From assembly GCF_006715725.1 (NCBI RefSeq), contig NZ_VFNU01000001.1, positions 434,001-498,000 of the forward strand: a stretch of 64,000 bases of DNA, written 5' to 3'. The notes under the pieces are model-generated. The model was not told the DNA's origin, ran no database searches, and was given only the letters and a program-made list of their open reading frames with translations. Below are positions 30,487 to 41,226 of this stretch, in pieces. This DNA is from Nocardioides sp. SLBN-35. Its GTDB lineage: Bacteria > Actinomycetota > Actinomycetes > Propionibacteriales > Nocardioidaceae. How positions within the stretch are numbered: the stretch's first letter is position 1; every line of letters starts with the position of its first letter. Both the position numbers and the translations under genes were made by a program.

Positions 30487-31727
30487 GATGTCTCCTCGGA
30501 GAGGGGGAAGCGGACGGACACGGTCGTGCCCTCGCCCGGGGCGCTCTCGACGTCGGCGCGCCCGCCGAGGGCCTCCGCCCGGTCGCGGACGCCGGCGAGG
30601 CCGCGGCCCCGGGTGCCGGAAGGCCGTACCTGCGCGGGTTCGAAGCCGCGACCGTCGTCGCGGACGTCCAGCACCACCTCGTCGAGGTGGTAGGTCAAGG
30701 TGAGCGCGACCCGCTGCGCGCCGGCGTGCTCGCGCACGTTGGCCAGGGCGCCGCGGGCGGTGCGCACCAGCGCGGCCGCCACGTCCGGGGACACGACGAC
30801 CGGCTCGCCGTCCACGCGGACCTCGACCCGCATGCCGGGGGACGCCTGTGCCCACTGGTCGGCGGCCAGGCGCAGCGCGTCGGGCAGGGCGTGGCCGGTG
30901 ACGTCACCGGCGAGGTCGGCGGGCGCCAGGTCGCGTACGACGCGGCGTACCTCGTCGAGGCCGTCACGGGCCGTCGCGGCCGCGGTCCGGACGTGCTCGC
31001 GGGCGGTCGTCGGCTGCGCGGACCAGGACTGCTCGGCGGCCTGGAGCAGCAGGTTGATGCTGGACAGGCCCTGCCCGACGGAGTCGTGGATCTCGCGGGA
31101 AAGCCGGGTCCGCTCGGCGAGGGCGCCGGTGCGGTGCTGCTCCTCGGCGAGCTCGGCCTGCGCCTCGACCAACTGGTCGAGCAGGTCCTGGCGTGCCCGC
31201 GACTCGTTGTCGAGCGCACGGTAGGCGAGCACGGTGACCAGGCCGACGCCGATCGGGCCGGCCACCTGGACCGGGTCGAAGCCGTCGGTGATCCGCTGCC
31301 AGGCGGCGGTGAGCAGCACGGTCATCACTACGACGGTGCCGACCGCCCAGGCGAACGGGAGCACCCGCATCACCGCGAACGCGACGGGGACAGCGCACCA
31401 GGCGAACGACGGCGCCACCGCGGTCAGTGCGCCCCACAGCACCACCATGCCGGTCACCCACACCGTCGGCCACCAGCTGCGGTCGGCCAGCAGGCCCCGG
31501 GTGGCGTACGCGAGGCCCAGGACCAGGGCACCGGCCAGCACCGCGACGCCGGTCGCGTCGACGGCGTGGCGGTCGACATACCGCACCGCGCAGGTGACGA
31601 GCATGACCACGAGCACGACGAGCAGCCAGCGGTCGAGGCGGCCGGCCGGCGCGAGGATGCCGTGCTCGCCGGGCCGGCGCAGGTCGAGCGAGACCGGCCG
31701 TCGCGGGGACAGGGAGGGCAGGGACAT
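30483..31727 (-). CDS. NarL-type sensor histidine kinase
   Basis: The 414-residue kinase has about five membrane segments in residues 33-170, then a HisKA_3 domain with His214 in REIHDSVGQG and an ATPase domain with DDGRGFEP and GRGLAGVRDRAEALGG. With no large external domain it probably senses a membrane signal. The overlap with the response regulator gene marks a standard pair. Confidence 0.9.
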   Translation of the reverse strand: MSLPSLSPRRPVSLDLRRPGEHGILAPAGRLDRWLLVVLVVMLVTCAVRYVDRHAVDATGVAVLAGALVLGLAYATRGLLADRSWWPTVWVTGMVVLWGALTAVAPSFAWCAVPVAFAVMRVLPFAWAVGTVVVMTVLLTAAWQRITDGFDPVQVAGPIGVGLVTVLAYRALDNESRARQDLLDQLVEAQAELAEEQHRTGALAERTRLSREIHDSVGQGLSSINLLLQAAEQSWSAQPTTAREHVRTAAATARDGLDEVRRVVRDLAPADLAGDVTGHALPDALRLAADQWAQASPGMRVEVRVDGEPVVVSPDVAAALVRTARGALANVREHAGAQRVALTLTYHLDEVVLDVRDDGRGFEPAQVRPSGTRGRGLAGVRDRAEALGGRADVESAPGEGTTVSVRFPLSEETS

Positions 31728-31871
31728 GGTGCGCCCACCCTAGGGAGGAACGGCGGTCGGCGGCATCAACCGATTGGCTATCGAGAGGTAGCCGGCTGCC
31801 CGACGTCCGGTGGCCCGGCGCCGGGCGAGAGTGGAGCACATCAACCTGATCCACCCACTCCAGGAGAGACG

Positions 31872-32912
31872 ATGAACCGCAAGACCATCGCCAGCACGCT
31901 GCTCGCCGCGACCGCGGTCGGCACCCTCGGCGCCGCGTTCGGCACCGCTACCCCCGCCTTCGCCGGCAAGGACACCGGCAACGGCCACGCCGCGGTCTAC
32001 AACCTGACCGGCGACCCGGTCGTGAACCCGGGCGACGCCGGCTCCAAGTTCGAGGGCATCGGCGCGGACGAGAAGCGCGGCCGCTTCTACGTCAGCGAGG
32101 TCACCGGTGGCGAGATCCACCGCGGCAAGGCGGGCGTCTCGCAGACCCAGGAGTGGCTCGCGGGCAACGGCACCGACGGTCGCTACACCGCCCGCGGCGT
32201 GACGGTCGACGACAAGGGCCGCATCTACATCGCCGGCGGCCCCAACGGCATCAACGACGCCGGCGCCAACGGCATCGCCAACCCCGGCACCGACAACCCC
32301 TCGCGCCCCGACCTGTGGGTCTACTCCAAGAAGGGCAACCTGCTGGCCGCCCTCCAGATCCCCGGCAAGCCCGTCTTCCTCAACGACGTGGCGATCGGAC
32401 CCGACGGTGCGGCCTACTTCACCAACTCCAAGGACGCCGAGGTCTACGAGGTCGCCAAGGGCAAGGACGGCTGGAGCGTGAAGCTCTTCTCCGACGCCAG
32501 CGCCGAGATCGCGGTCGCCCCCGGCTTCAACCTCGGCGGCATCGTCGTGACCAAGGACCAGAAGGCGCTCGTCGTCGCGCAGGGCAACACCGGCAGGCTG
32601 TGGCGCTTCGCGCTCAAGACCGGCAAGGTCACCGAGGTCAGGACCGGCGGCGCCGACCTGACCGACGCCGACGGCCTGGTCCTGCAGAACAACCGCCTCA
32701 CCGTGGTCCGCAACTTCAAGAAGCAGATCGCGACCCTGCGCCTGTCCGAGGACGGCCGCAAGGCCAAGCTCGTCCGGCAGCGCGCGTCCGCGCCCAACCG
32801 GGTGCTGACCACCGCGAAGGAGTTCCGCGGCGACGTGCTGTACGTCGACAGCAAGTTCGACGAGGCCGTCGCCTCGGGGCCGTACGAGATCATCGCGGAC
32901 CCGACCCGATGA
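31872..32912 (+). CDS. Secreted six-bladed beta-propeller protein (SMP-30/ScyD-like)
   Basis: The 346-residue protein has a signal peptide ending PAFA near residue 31. The rest is built of beta-propeller blades with repeats such as GVTVDDKGRIYIAGG and DVAIGPDGAAYFTNSKDAEVYEV, like SMP-30/gluconolactonase and ScyD/ScyE proteins. Function outside the cell is unknown. ATG at 31872 follows AGGAGAG. Its stop overlaps the start of the ankyrin lipoprotein gene as ATGA, so both envelope proteins are made together. Confidence 0.85.
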   Translation: MNRKTIASTLLAATAVGTLGAAFGTATPAFAGKDTGNGHAAVYNLTGDPVVNPGDAGSKFEGIGADEKRGRFYVSEVTGGEIHRGKAGVSQTQEWLAGNGTDGRYTARGVTVDDKGRIYIAGGPNGINDAGANGIANPGTDNPSRPDLWVYSKKGNLLAALQIPGKPVFLNDVAIGPDGAAYFTNSKDAEVYEVAKGKDGWSVKLFSDASAEIAVAPGFNLGGIVVTKDQKALVVAQGNTGRLWRFALKTGKVTEVRTGGADLTDADGLVLQNNRLTVVRNFKKQIATLRLSEDGRKAKLVRQRASAPNRVLTTAKEFRGDVLYVDSKFDEAVASGPYEIIADPTR

Positions 32913-34159
32913 ACCGCCGGCTCGTCGTCGCCACCCTCCCGCTCGCGATCGTCCTGGGCGCGTGCGGGCCGGACGTCGAGGAGGTCGCGCAGCGACCGTC
33001 ACGAGACGCCGCGCCGTCGACGAGCCCCGCCGACAGGCCGTCGGAGGCGCCCGCCGTCCCGCAGGCCCGGCTCGACCAACGCCTGCGGGACGCGGCGTGG
33101 AGGAACGACGTCCCGCGCGCCCGCTCCCTCCTGGAGCGGGGCGCGGACGTCGACGCGAAGGACGAGACTGAGCAGTCGGCGTACCTGATCGCCACCAGCG
33201 AGGGCTACCTCGACCTGCTCCGGCTCACGCTGCGCCACGGCGCGACGGTCGACGACAAGGACAGCTGGAACGGCACCGGCCTGATCCGCGCCGCCGAGCG
33301 CGGCCACGGGCTGGTCGTCGGCGAGCTGCTGCGGGCCGGCATCGACCGCGACCACGTCAACCGGATCGGCTACCAGGCCATCCACGAGGCGGTCTGGCTC
33401 GGCGAGGACTCGGCGTCGTACGCCACGACCGTCCGGGTACTCGCCGCCGGCGGTGTCCAGCTCGACAAGGTCTCGCCGTCGGCGGGACTGACCCCGCTGC
33501 AGATGGCCCGTGAACGCGGGTACGACGGACTGGAGAGGATCCTGAGGAAGGTGACGAACAGAGCGGAGAAGCCGGCCGACGCGAACGCCGCGCTGCTGCG
33601 CGCCGCCCGTACCGGTGACGCCGACGCCGTCGCTGTCGCCCTGCGTGCCGGCGCCGACATCGAGGCCCGCGACGACCACGAGCGCACGGCCCTGCTGCTC
33701 GCCTCGACGTACGACCACGTCGCGGTCGCCGACGTCTTGGTCGCGATGGGCGCCGATCCCGACGCCCTCGACGACCGCCACGACACCCCGTGGCTGGTGA
33801 CCGGTGTGACCGGAAGCGTCGCGATGCTCGAGGCGCTGCTGCCGGCGAACCCCGACCTGACCATCAAGAACCGGTACGGCGGCCTCTCGCCGATCCCCGC
33901 CGGCGAGCGCGGCCACGTCGACTACATCCGCCGGGTGGTGAAGACCGACGTCGACATCGACCACGTCAACGACCTCGGCTGGACCTCGATGCTGGAGGCG
34001 GTGATCCTCGGCAACGGGAGCGAGCCGTACCAGGAGATCATCCGGATCCTGCTCGACGCCGGGGCCGACCCGTCCATCGCCGACCGCGACGGTGTCACGC
34101 CCCTGCAGCACGCCGAGCAACGCGGGTACCACGAGATCGCGGACCTGCTGCGCCGCTGA
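32909..34159 (+). CDS. Ankyrin-repeat lipoprotein with internal duplication
   Basis: The 416-residue protein has a lipobox LGAC (Cys19) followed by a Pro/Ser-rich linker and then about eleven ankyrin repeats. Residues 55-214 and 224-416 look like two copies of one block: DHVNRIGYQAIHEAVWLG matches DHVNDLGWTSMLEAVILG, and GLTPLQMARERGYDGLE matches GVTPLQHAEQRGYHEIA. Residues 23-33 (VEEVAQRPSRD) come from a 32-nt repeat shared with the AraC gene. It should face outward from the membrane and bind a protein partner, plausibly the co-translated propeller protein. Confidence 0.85.
   Translation: MNRRLVVATLPLAIVLGACGPDVEEVAQRPSRDAAPSTSPADRPSEAPAVPQARLDQRLRDAAWRNDVPRARSLLERGADVDAKDETEQSAYLIATSEGYLDLLRLTLRHGATVDDKDSWNGTGLIRAAERGHGLVVGELLRAGIDRDHVNRIGYQAIHEAVWLGEDSASYATTVRVLAAGGVQLDKVSPSAGLTPLQMARERGYDGLERILRKVTNRAEKPADANAALLRAARTGDADAVAVALRAGADIEARDDHERTALLLASTYDHVAVADVLVAMGADPDALDDRHDTPWLVTGVTGSVAMLEALLPANPDLTIKNRYGGLSPIPAGERGHVDYIRRVVKTDVDIDHVNDLGWTSMLEAVILGNGSEPYQEIIRILLDAGADPSIADRDGVTPLQHAEQRGYHEIADLLRR
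32975..33006 (+). repeat. 32-nt REP-like repeat, copy 2
   Basis: Identical over 32 nt to 21189-21220. It is read in the same frame as copy 1 and gives VEEVAQRPSRD in the linker just after the lipid-anchored cysteine of the ankyrin lipoprotein, where extra residues are likely tolerated. Confidence 0.8.
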
Positions 34160-34165
34160 CCCTGG

Positions 34166-34230
34166 ACCGCACCCCATGCGTTCTGGTCGTGGATTCGCCT
34201 GATTCCGCGCCGATGCGTATGGGGTGCGGT
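34166..34230. repeat. Palindrome after the ankyrin gene
   Basis: Arms 34166-34180 and 34216-34230 match at 14 of 15 positions. The loop includes GTGGATTCGCCTGATTCCGC, similar to the loop of the palindrome at 11159-11223. It lies between two genes in the same direction, 6 bp after the ankyrin stop. Confidence 0.7.
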
Positions 34231-34259
34231 GCATCGGGGCCGGGGACTACCGTGGCCGG

Positions 34260-34568
34260 GTGCCCGTGTCCCCCGACCCCGGTTTCGTCTTCTCCGGCAC
34301 CGCGATCGAGTGGCGCGGGCCCGCCCCGTTCGTGTTCCTCGAGGTGCCGGCCGAGACCAGCGACGACATCAAGGAGGCCGCGCGCGGGCAGGAGTACTGG
34401 GGCCAGGTCGCGGTCGAGGTGCGCATCGGCGACACCGACTTCCGCACCGCGCTCTTCCCGAAGGACGGGCGCTACCTGGTGCCGCTGAAGGTCGCCGTAC
34501 GACGGGCCGAGGGGATCGAGGTCGGGCAGCGGCTCACCGCGACCCTGGAGCTGGCGCCGAGGTCCTGA
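34260..34568 (+). CDS. DUF1905 domain protein
   Basis: A 102-residue protein matching DUF1905: FSGTAIEWRGPAPFVFLEVPAETSDDIKEAA, then YWGQVAVEVRIGDTDFRTALFPKDGRYLVPLKVAVRRAEGIEVGQRLTATLEL. The fold is a small beta-barrel of unknown function. The GTG at 34260 is chosen because homologous sequence begins there; a longer frame starts in the palindrome. Followed two bases later by the remains of a DUF4184 gene. Confidence 0.8.
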   Translation: MPVSPDPGFVFSGTAIEWRGPAPFVFLEVPAETSDDIKEAARGQEYWGQVAVEVRIGDTDFRTALFPKDGRYLVPLKVAVRRAEGIEVGQRLTATLELAPRS

Positions 34569-34569
34569 C

Positions 34570-34857
34570 GTGCCGGTCACCCTGGCCCACCCGGCGGCGG
34601 TGCTGCCGTTGCGTGGTCTCGGTCTGCCGCGTCCGGGGGCGCCTTCCCGCTCGTGCCCGGATCGGGCGCCGGGCCTGGCTGCTCGCGCCACTCGCGGCCG
34701 TCGTGGGTTCGCTCACCCACACGCTGTGGGACTCGTTCACCCACCAGGGCCGCTGGGGTGTGCGGCACGTCGCCTGGCTGGAGCAGACCCACGGCGCGGG
34801 GTGCTCGGGGTCGCCTGGCGGCTCGCGCCCGAGGTCAGTGACCCGGTCGGGGCCTGA
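34570..34857 (+). pseudogene. Decayed DUF4184 membrane protein gene
   Basis: From the GTG at 34570 frame 1 reads PVTLAHPAAVLPLRGLGLP, the typical start of DUF4184 membrane proteins. The homology then continues in the next frame at about 34660-34800 as WLLAPLAAVVGSLTHTLWDSFTHQGRWGVRHVAWLEQ. After that no long family match is seen, while the family is well over 200 residues. So the gene has at least one frameshift plus a large deletion. Confidence 0.6.
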
Positions 34858-35317
34858 GCGCCACCGCCGGACCGGTGTACGACGCCAGCGCAGCCCGCAC
34901 CGCCTCGGAGATCGGCCACGACGAACCGGCCGCGGTGTCCCAGAACACCGCGCTCGTCTCGGCGACGACCGCCGGTGGGTGGTCGAGGCCCACACGCAGC
35001 TCGAGCGAGACCGCGAACGACGAGCGGCTGACGTGGCTGACCCAGATCCGCACCAAGAAGGGCTGGTAGGCGGCGAAGCGCATCTCGGCGTGGTATTCGA
35101 CGTGCTGGGAGCCGACCAGCTCGGTCACGCCGGACGGAAGGTCGCGCAGCAGGCCCCGGCGGCCGTCCGGCTCACCGAGATCGGCGTGCCGGAAGAACAG
35201 CAGCCGGGCCTCGTCGAGCACCCGGATCGCCTCGACGTTGTCGACATGGCCGCCGAGGTTGATGTCGCGCAGTCGCGCCTGGATCTCGCACTCGAAGACC
35301 TTGCCCACGCCCGGCAT
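34835..35317 (-). CDS. Hotdog-fold acyl-CoA thioesterase
   Basis: The 160-residue protein starts FECEIQARLRDINLGGHVDNVEAIRVLDEARLLFF, the pattern of 4-hydroxybenzoyl-CoA thioesterase-like enzymes with the catalytic Asp in RDINLGGHVDN. It should hydrolyse an acyl-CoA. A GTG four codons in has a better-spaced GAGG and could be the real start. It lies 17 bp after kdpE in the same direction but has no obvious link to potassium transport. Its end overlaps the decayed DUF4184 gene. Confidence 0.85.
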   Translation of the reverse strand: MPGVGKVFECEIQARLRDINLGGHVDNVEAIRVLDEARLLFFRHADLGEPDGRRGLLRDLPSGVTELVGSQHVEYHAEMRFAAYQPFLVRIWVSHVSRSSFAVSLELRVGLDHPPAVVAETSAVFWDTAAGSSWPISEAVRAALASYTGPAVALRPRPGH

Positions 35318-35334
35318 CCTCGCAGGACCACGGC

Positions 35335-36018
35335 TCACAGCTCGAAGCGGTAGCCCATCCCCGGCTCGTTGCGCAGGTGCACCGGCCGGGCGGGGTCGGC
35401 CTCGAGCTTGCGGCGCAGCTGGGCGACGTAGAGCCGCAGGTTGCCGTGGGCGTTCTCGTAGCCGGGCCCCCATACCTCGGTCAGCAGCTGGCGCTGGCTG
35501 AGCAGCTGGCCGGGGTTGCGCAGCAGCACCTCGAGCAGGTGCCACTCGGTGGGCGTCAGCCGGACCTCCTCGCCGCGCACGGTGACCCGGGTGGCGCCGA
35601 GGTCGACGGTGACGTCGCCGAAGGCGACCACCGTGGCGGCGCCGCCGTCGTCGTCGGGAGCGGTACGACGCTCCATCACCCGCAGCCGGGCGAGCAGCTC
35701 GTCCATCCCGAACGGCTTGGTCACGTAGTCGTCGGCGCCGGCGTCGAGGGCCTCGACCTTGTCGGCGCTGTCGCTGCGACCCGACAGCACGAGGATGGGG
35801 ACGGCGGATCGCGCGCGCAGCCGGGTGATCACGTCGACGCCGTCGAGGTCGGGCAGGCCGAGGTCGAGGATGACCAGGTCGGGCGGGGCGAGGTCGGCGA
35901 CCGCGACGGCCTCGGTGCCGTCGCCGGCGGTGGTGACCTCGTAGCCGCGCGCCCGGAGGTTGATCGACAGTGCCCGCACGATCTGCGGCTCGTCGTCGAC
36001 GACCATGATCCGCGTCAT
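35335..36018 (-). CDS. kdpE: Response regulator KdpE
   Basis: A 227-residue OmpR-type regulator: receiver with phosphoacceptor Asp52 (LVILDLGLPDLDG) and C-terminal winged helix (LTPTEWHLLEVLLRNPGQLLSQRQLLTEVWGPGY, NLRLYVAQLRRKLE). It is the last kdp gene and its ATG overlaps the stop of kdpD. It should bind the direct repeats upstream of the operon at 43362-43420 under potassium limitation. Confidence 0.95.
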   Translation of the reverse strand: MTRIMVVDDEPQIVRALSINLRARGYEVTTAGDGTEAVAVADLAPPDLVILDLGLPDLDGVDVITRLRARSAVPILVLSGRSDSADKVEALDAGADDYVTKPFGMDELLARLRVMERRTAPDDDGGAATVVAFGDVTVDLGATRVTVRGEEVRLTPTEWHLLEVLLRNPGQLLSQRQLLTEVWGPGYENAHGNLRLYVAQLRRKLEADPARPVHLRNEPGMGYRFEL

Positions 36019-38552
36019 CCCACCCGCTCCCTGATGCCGAGGTCTCCTCCGGCGGGCTCGCCGGCCGCGACGGGCAGCGAGATCACCATGGTCAGCCCGC
36101 CACCGGGCGTCTCCTCGGGCTCCAGTGTGCCGCCCATGGCCTCGACCAGGCCGCGGGACAGGGCCAGGCCGAGGCCGACGCCGGTGCTGTTGTCGTGGTC
36201 GCCGAGCCGCTGGAACGGCAGGAACACCCGCTCGTACTCGGCCGCCGGGATGCCCGGTCCGGTGTCGACGACCCGGATCTCGACGCGGTCGAGCACGGCG
36301 CTGCCGGTCAGCAGTGGCGGGGCGCCTTCGGGGGCGTAGCGGTGGGCGTTGGTCAGCAGGTTGACCACCACCCGCTCCAGCAGGGCGGCATCGACCAGCG
36401 CGGGCGGCAGGACCTCGGCGACGTCGAGGCGTACCGGGCCGGTGATGCTGACGTCGTCGAGGGCGCCGGCGATCACGTCCTCGACCAGGGTGGGCGACAG
36501 GTGCACCGGCAGCGCACCGGCCTGCAGCCGGCTCAGGTCGAGCAGGCTGTCGACCAGCCCGGCGAGGGTGTCGAGCGCGTCGTCGGCGGTGCGGAGCAGC
36601 TCGCGGCGGTCCTCGGCGGTCAGCGTGACGTCCTCGGCGCGCAGCCCCGACACGACGGCCTTCGCGGCCGCCAACGGGGTGCGCAGGTCGTGGCCGACGG
36701 CGGCCAGCAGCGCCGTACGCACGTTGTTGGCCTCGGCCAGCGTTCCCGCCCGGGCGGCCTCCTCGGCCAGCCGGATCTGGTGCACAGCCTGGCTGGTCCG
36801 CGCCGCGAACGCCGCGGCGACACGGGCGTCCTCGGGCGCCAGGCCGCGACCGCGCAAAGCGAGCGAGGTGTCCGGGCCCGCGGGTACGACGGTGTCCGCC
36901 GCCTCCGGGTTCGTCGCCGGGTCCGGCCCCGCCGCACTCAGCAGACGCCAGGCCCGGTCCTCCTTCTCGAGGAAGGCGACCGACTCCAACGACAGGCTCT
37001 CCCGGAACCTTTCGAGCAGTACGGCCAGGTCGTGGCTGCCGGTGAGCGGGGTGGCCGCCAGGCTGGCGAGGACGTGGGACTCGGCGACGGCGCGCGCCGC
37101 CTGTCGGGTACGCCGGGCGGCCAGGTCGACCACGGAGCTCACCATCACCGCCACCAACAGGTAGACGCCCAGGGCGAGCGCGTTGTTGGTGCTCGCGATC
37201 GTCAGCGTGTGCACGGGTTCGGTGAAGAAGTAGTTGAGCAGGAAGGACCCGAACAGGGCCGCCACCACGGCCGGACCGACGCCGCCGACGAGCGCGACGG
37301 AGACCACGAGCAGCAGGAACAGCAGCACGTCGCTGACCAGGTTGAGCGCGTGGTCGACCGGGAGCAGGGCGAGGGTGAGCAGGGCGGGCAGCAGCACCGC
37401 GAGCGCGTAGCCGCGCATCCGCCGGCGCAGGCTGAGCGCGCCCCGGCCCACCGGGAGCCGGCGGCCCTGCCCGGCGTGCGTGTGGGACACGATGTGCACG
37501 TCGATGTCGCCGGACGCGCGGATGGTGCGGGCGCCGATCCCCGGCGGCAGGACGTACGCAGCCCAGCGCGAGCGCCTGCTGTCACCGAGGACCAGCTGGG
37601 TCGCGTTCTCCGCGCGGGCGAAGGCGAGCAGGGTCTCGGGGACGTCGTCGCCGAGCAGCTGGTGGTAGGTGCCGCCGAGCGACTCGACGAGCTGGTGCTG
37701 GTGGGTGAGGTGCGTGGGGTCGGCGCCGGTGAGCCCGTCGGAGCGGCTGACGTGGAGGGCCAGCAGGTCGCCGGTGCCCGAGCGGGCGGCGATCCGCGCG
37801 GCCCGGCGTACGAGCTGCTCGCCCTCGGGACCTCCGGTCAGCCCGACCACGACCCGTTCCCGGGCCTCCCAGGTGCCGGTGATGTCGTGCTGGCGGCGGT
37901 AGCCGAGCAATGCGTCGTCGACCTTGTCGGCGACCCAGAGCAGCGCCAGCTCGCGCAGCGCGGTGAGGTTGCCCTCGCGGAAGTAGTTGGAGAGCGCGGC
38001 GTCGATCTTGTCGGGTGCGTAGACGTTGCCGTGGGCGAGCCGGCGGCGCAGGGCCTCGGCCGACATGTCGACCAGCTCGACCTGGTCGGCGGCGCGCACC
38101 ACCGAGTCCGGAACCGTCTCCTGCTGCCGCACCCCGGTGATCTTCTCGACCACGTCGTTGACCGACTCGAGGTGCTGCACGTTGACGGTGGAGATGACGT
38201 CGATGCCGGCGTCGAGGAGCTCCTGCACGTCCTGCCAGCGCTTGGCGTTGCGCGAGCCCGGCACGTTGGTGTGAGCCAGCTCGTCGACGAGGACCACCTT
38301 CGCCCGGCGCCGCAGCACCGTGTCGAGGTCCATCTCCTCGAGCTCGGTGCCCCGGTAGCGCGTGGTCCGGCGCGGGACCACCTCGAGCCCGTCGAGCATG
38401 GTCGCGGTGTGGCTGCGGCCGTGGGTCTCGACGTACCCGACGACGACATCGGTGCCGCGGTCCAGCCGCCGGCGGCCCTCGCCGAGCATGGCGTAGGTCT
38501 TCCCGACGCCGGGGGCGGCGCCGAGGTAGACCCGCAGCCGACCTCGCTTCAT
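36015..38552 (-). CDS. kdpD: Sensor histidine kinase KdpD
   Basis: The 845-residue kinase has an N-terminal KdpD domain with Walker A GAAPGVGKT (11-19) and VDELAHTNVPGSRN, a Usp-like domain (about 245-370), four membrane segments (about 385-490), a GAF-like region and a kinase core with HDLRTPLAAAKA as phosphorylation box. It senses potassium or turgor and phosphorylates KdpE. The ATG lies four bases after kdpC. Confidence 0.95.
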   Translation of the reverse strand: MKRGRLRVYLGAAPGVGKTYAMLGEGRRRLDRGTDVVVGYVETHGRSHTATMLDGLEVVPRRTTRYRGTELEEMDLDTVLRRRAKVVLVDELAHTNVPGSRNAKRWQDVQELLDAGIDVISTVNVQHLESVNDVVEKITGVRQQETVPDSVVRAADQVELVDMSAEALRRRLAHGNVYAPDKIDAALSNYFREGNLTALRELALLWVADKVDDALLGYRRQHDITGTWEARERVVVGLTGGPEGEQLVRRAARIAARSGTGDLLALHVSRSDGLTGADPTHLTHQHQLVESLGGTYHQLLGDDVPETLLAFARAENATQLVLGDSRRSRWAAYVLPPGIGARTIRASGDIDVHIVSHTHAGQGRRLPVGRGALSLRRRMRGYALAVLLPALLTLALLPVDHALNLVSDVLLFLLLVVSVALVGGVGPAVVAALFGSFLLNYFFTEPVHTLTIASTNNALALGVYLLVAVMVSSVVDLAARRTRQAARAVAESHVLASLAATPLTGSHDLAVLLERFRESLSLESVAFLEKEDRAWRLLSAAGPDPATNPEAADTVVPAGPDTSLALRGRGLAPEDARVAAAFAARTSQAVHQIRLAEEAARAGTLAEANNVRTALLAAVGHDLRTPLAAAKAVVSGLRAEDVTLTAEDRRELLRTADDALDTLAGLVDSLLDLSRLQAGALPVHLSPTLVEDVIAGALDDVSITGPVRLDVAEVLPPALVDAALLERVVVNLLTNAHRYAPEGAPPLLTGSAVLDRVEIRVVDTGPGIPAAEYERVFLPFQRLGDHDNSTGVGLGLALSRGLVEAMGGTLEPEETPGGGLTMVISLPVAAGEPAGGDLGIRERVG

Positions 38553-38556
38553 GGGA

Positions 38557-39159
38557 CTAGTCTTCCAGCCCGTCGAGCGCGAGGTTGAGCTCGAGCACGT
38601 TGACCCGCGGCTCGCCGAGGAAGCCGAGGGTGCGGCCGGTGGTGCTGTCCTCGACCAGCCGCCGGACAGTGGCGGCCGGGAGGTCGCGGGTGCGGGCGAC
38701 ACGAGCGACCTGCTGGGCGGCGTACTCCGGCGAGATGTGCGGGTCCAGGCCGGAACCGCTGGCCAGCACGGCGTCCGGCGCCACGTCGGCGGGATCGACG
38801 CCGTCGAAGGCAGCGACGTCCGCGATCCGCTGCCGCACCGTGGCGACCAGCTCGGGGTTCTGCGGCGACAGGTTGGACGCCCCGCTGGAGAGCGGGTCGT
38901 AGCCCTCGCCCGCGGCGGAGGGACGGGACTGGAAGTACGCCGCGTCCCCGGCGTACGACTGGCCGATCAGGGCCGAGCCGACGACCGTGCCGTCGCGCTC
39001 GATCAGGGATCCGTCGGACCGCTGGGGTACGACGGCCCTGGCGAACCCGGTCAGCGCGAGCGGGTAGGCGAGGCCGAGGAGGACGGTGAGCACGCCGAGG
39101 ACGCGGGCAGCGGCGGCGAGCTGCGTGAGGCCGCCGCGCAGGGTGGAGGTGATGGACAT
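38557..39159 (-). CDS. kdpC: Potassium-transporting ATPase subunit KdpC
   Basis: A 200-residue subunit with one N-terminal membrane helix (LGVLTVLLGLAYPLALTGFA) and an external domain containing SLIGQSYAGDAAYFQSRPSAA and ASGSGLDPHISPEYA, both hallmarks of KdpC. It stabilises and couples the KdpA channel to the KdpB pump. Confidence 0.95.
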   Translation of the reverse strand: MSITSTLRGGLTQLAAAARVLGVLTVLLGLAYPLALTGFARAVVPQRSDGSLIERDGTVVGSALIGQSYAGDAAYFQSRPSAAGEGYDPLSSGASNLSPQNPELVATVRQRIADVAAFDGVDPADVAPDAVLASGSGLDPHISPEYAAQQVARVARTRDLPAATVRRLVEDSTTGRTLGFLGEPRVNVLELNLALDGLED

Positions 39160-39174
39160 GGGTCGCTTCCTTGT

Positions 39175-41222
<2,048 letters not shown>

Positions 41223-41226
<4 letters not shown>

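Noticed and set aside
31765..31800. GGCTA/TAGCC short hairpin before the beta-propeller gene
   Set aside because: A 5-bp stem with an 8-nt loop is not distinctive enough to call a regulatory element.
36195..38588. A 797-codon plus-strand frame opposite kdpD
   Set aside because: Antisense shadow; kdpD carries all expected motifs on the minus strand.
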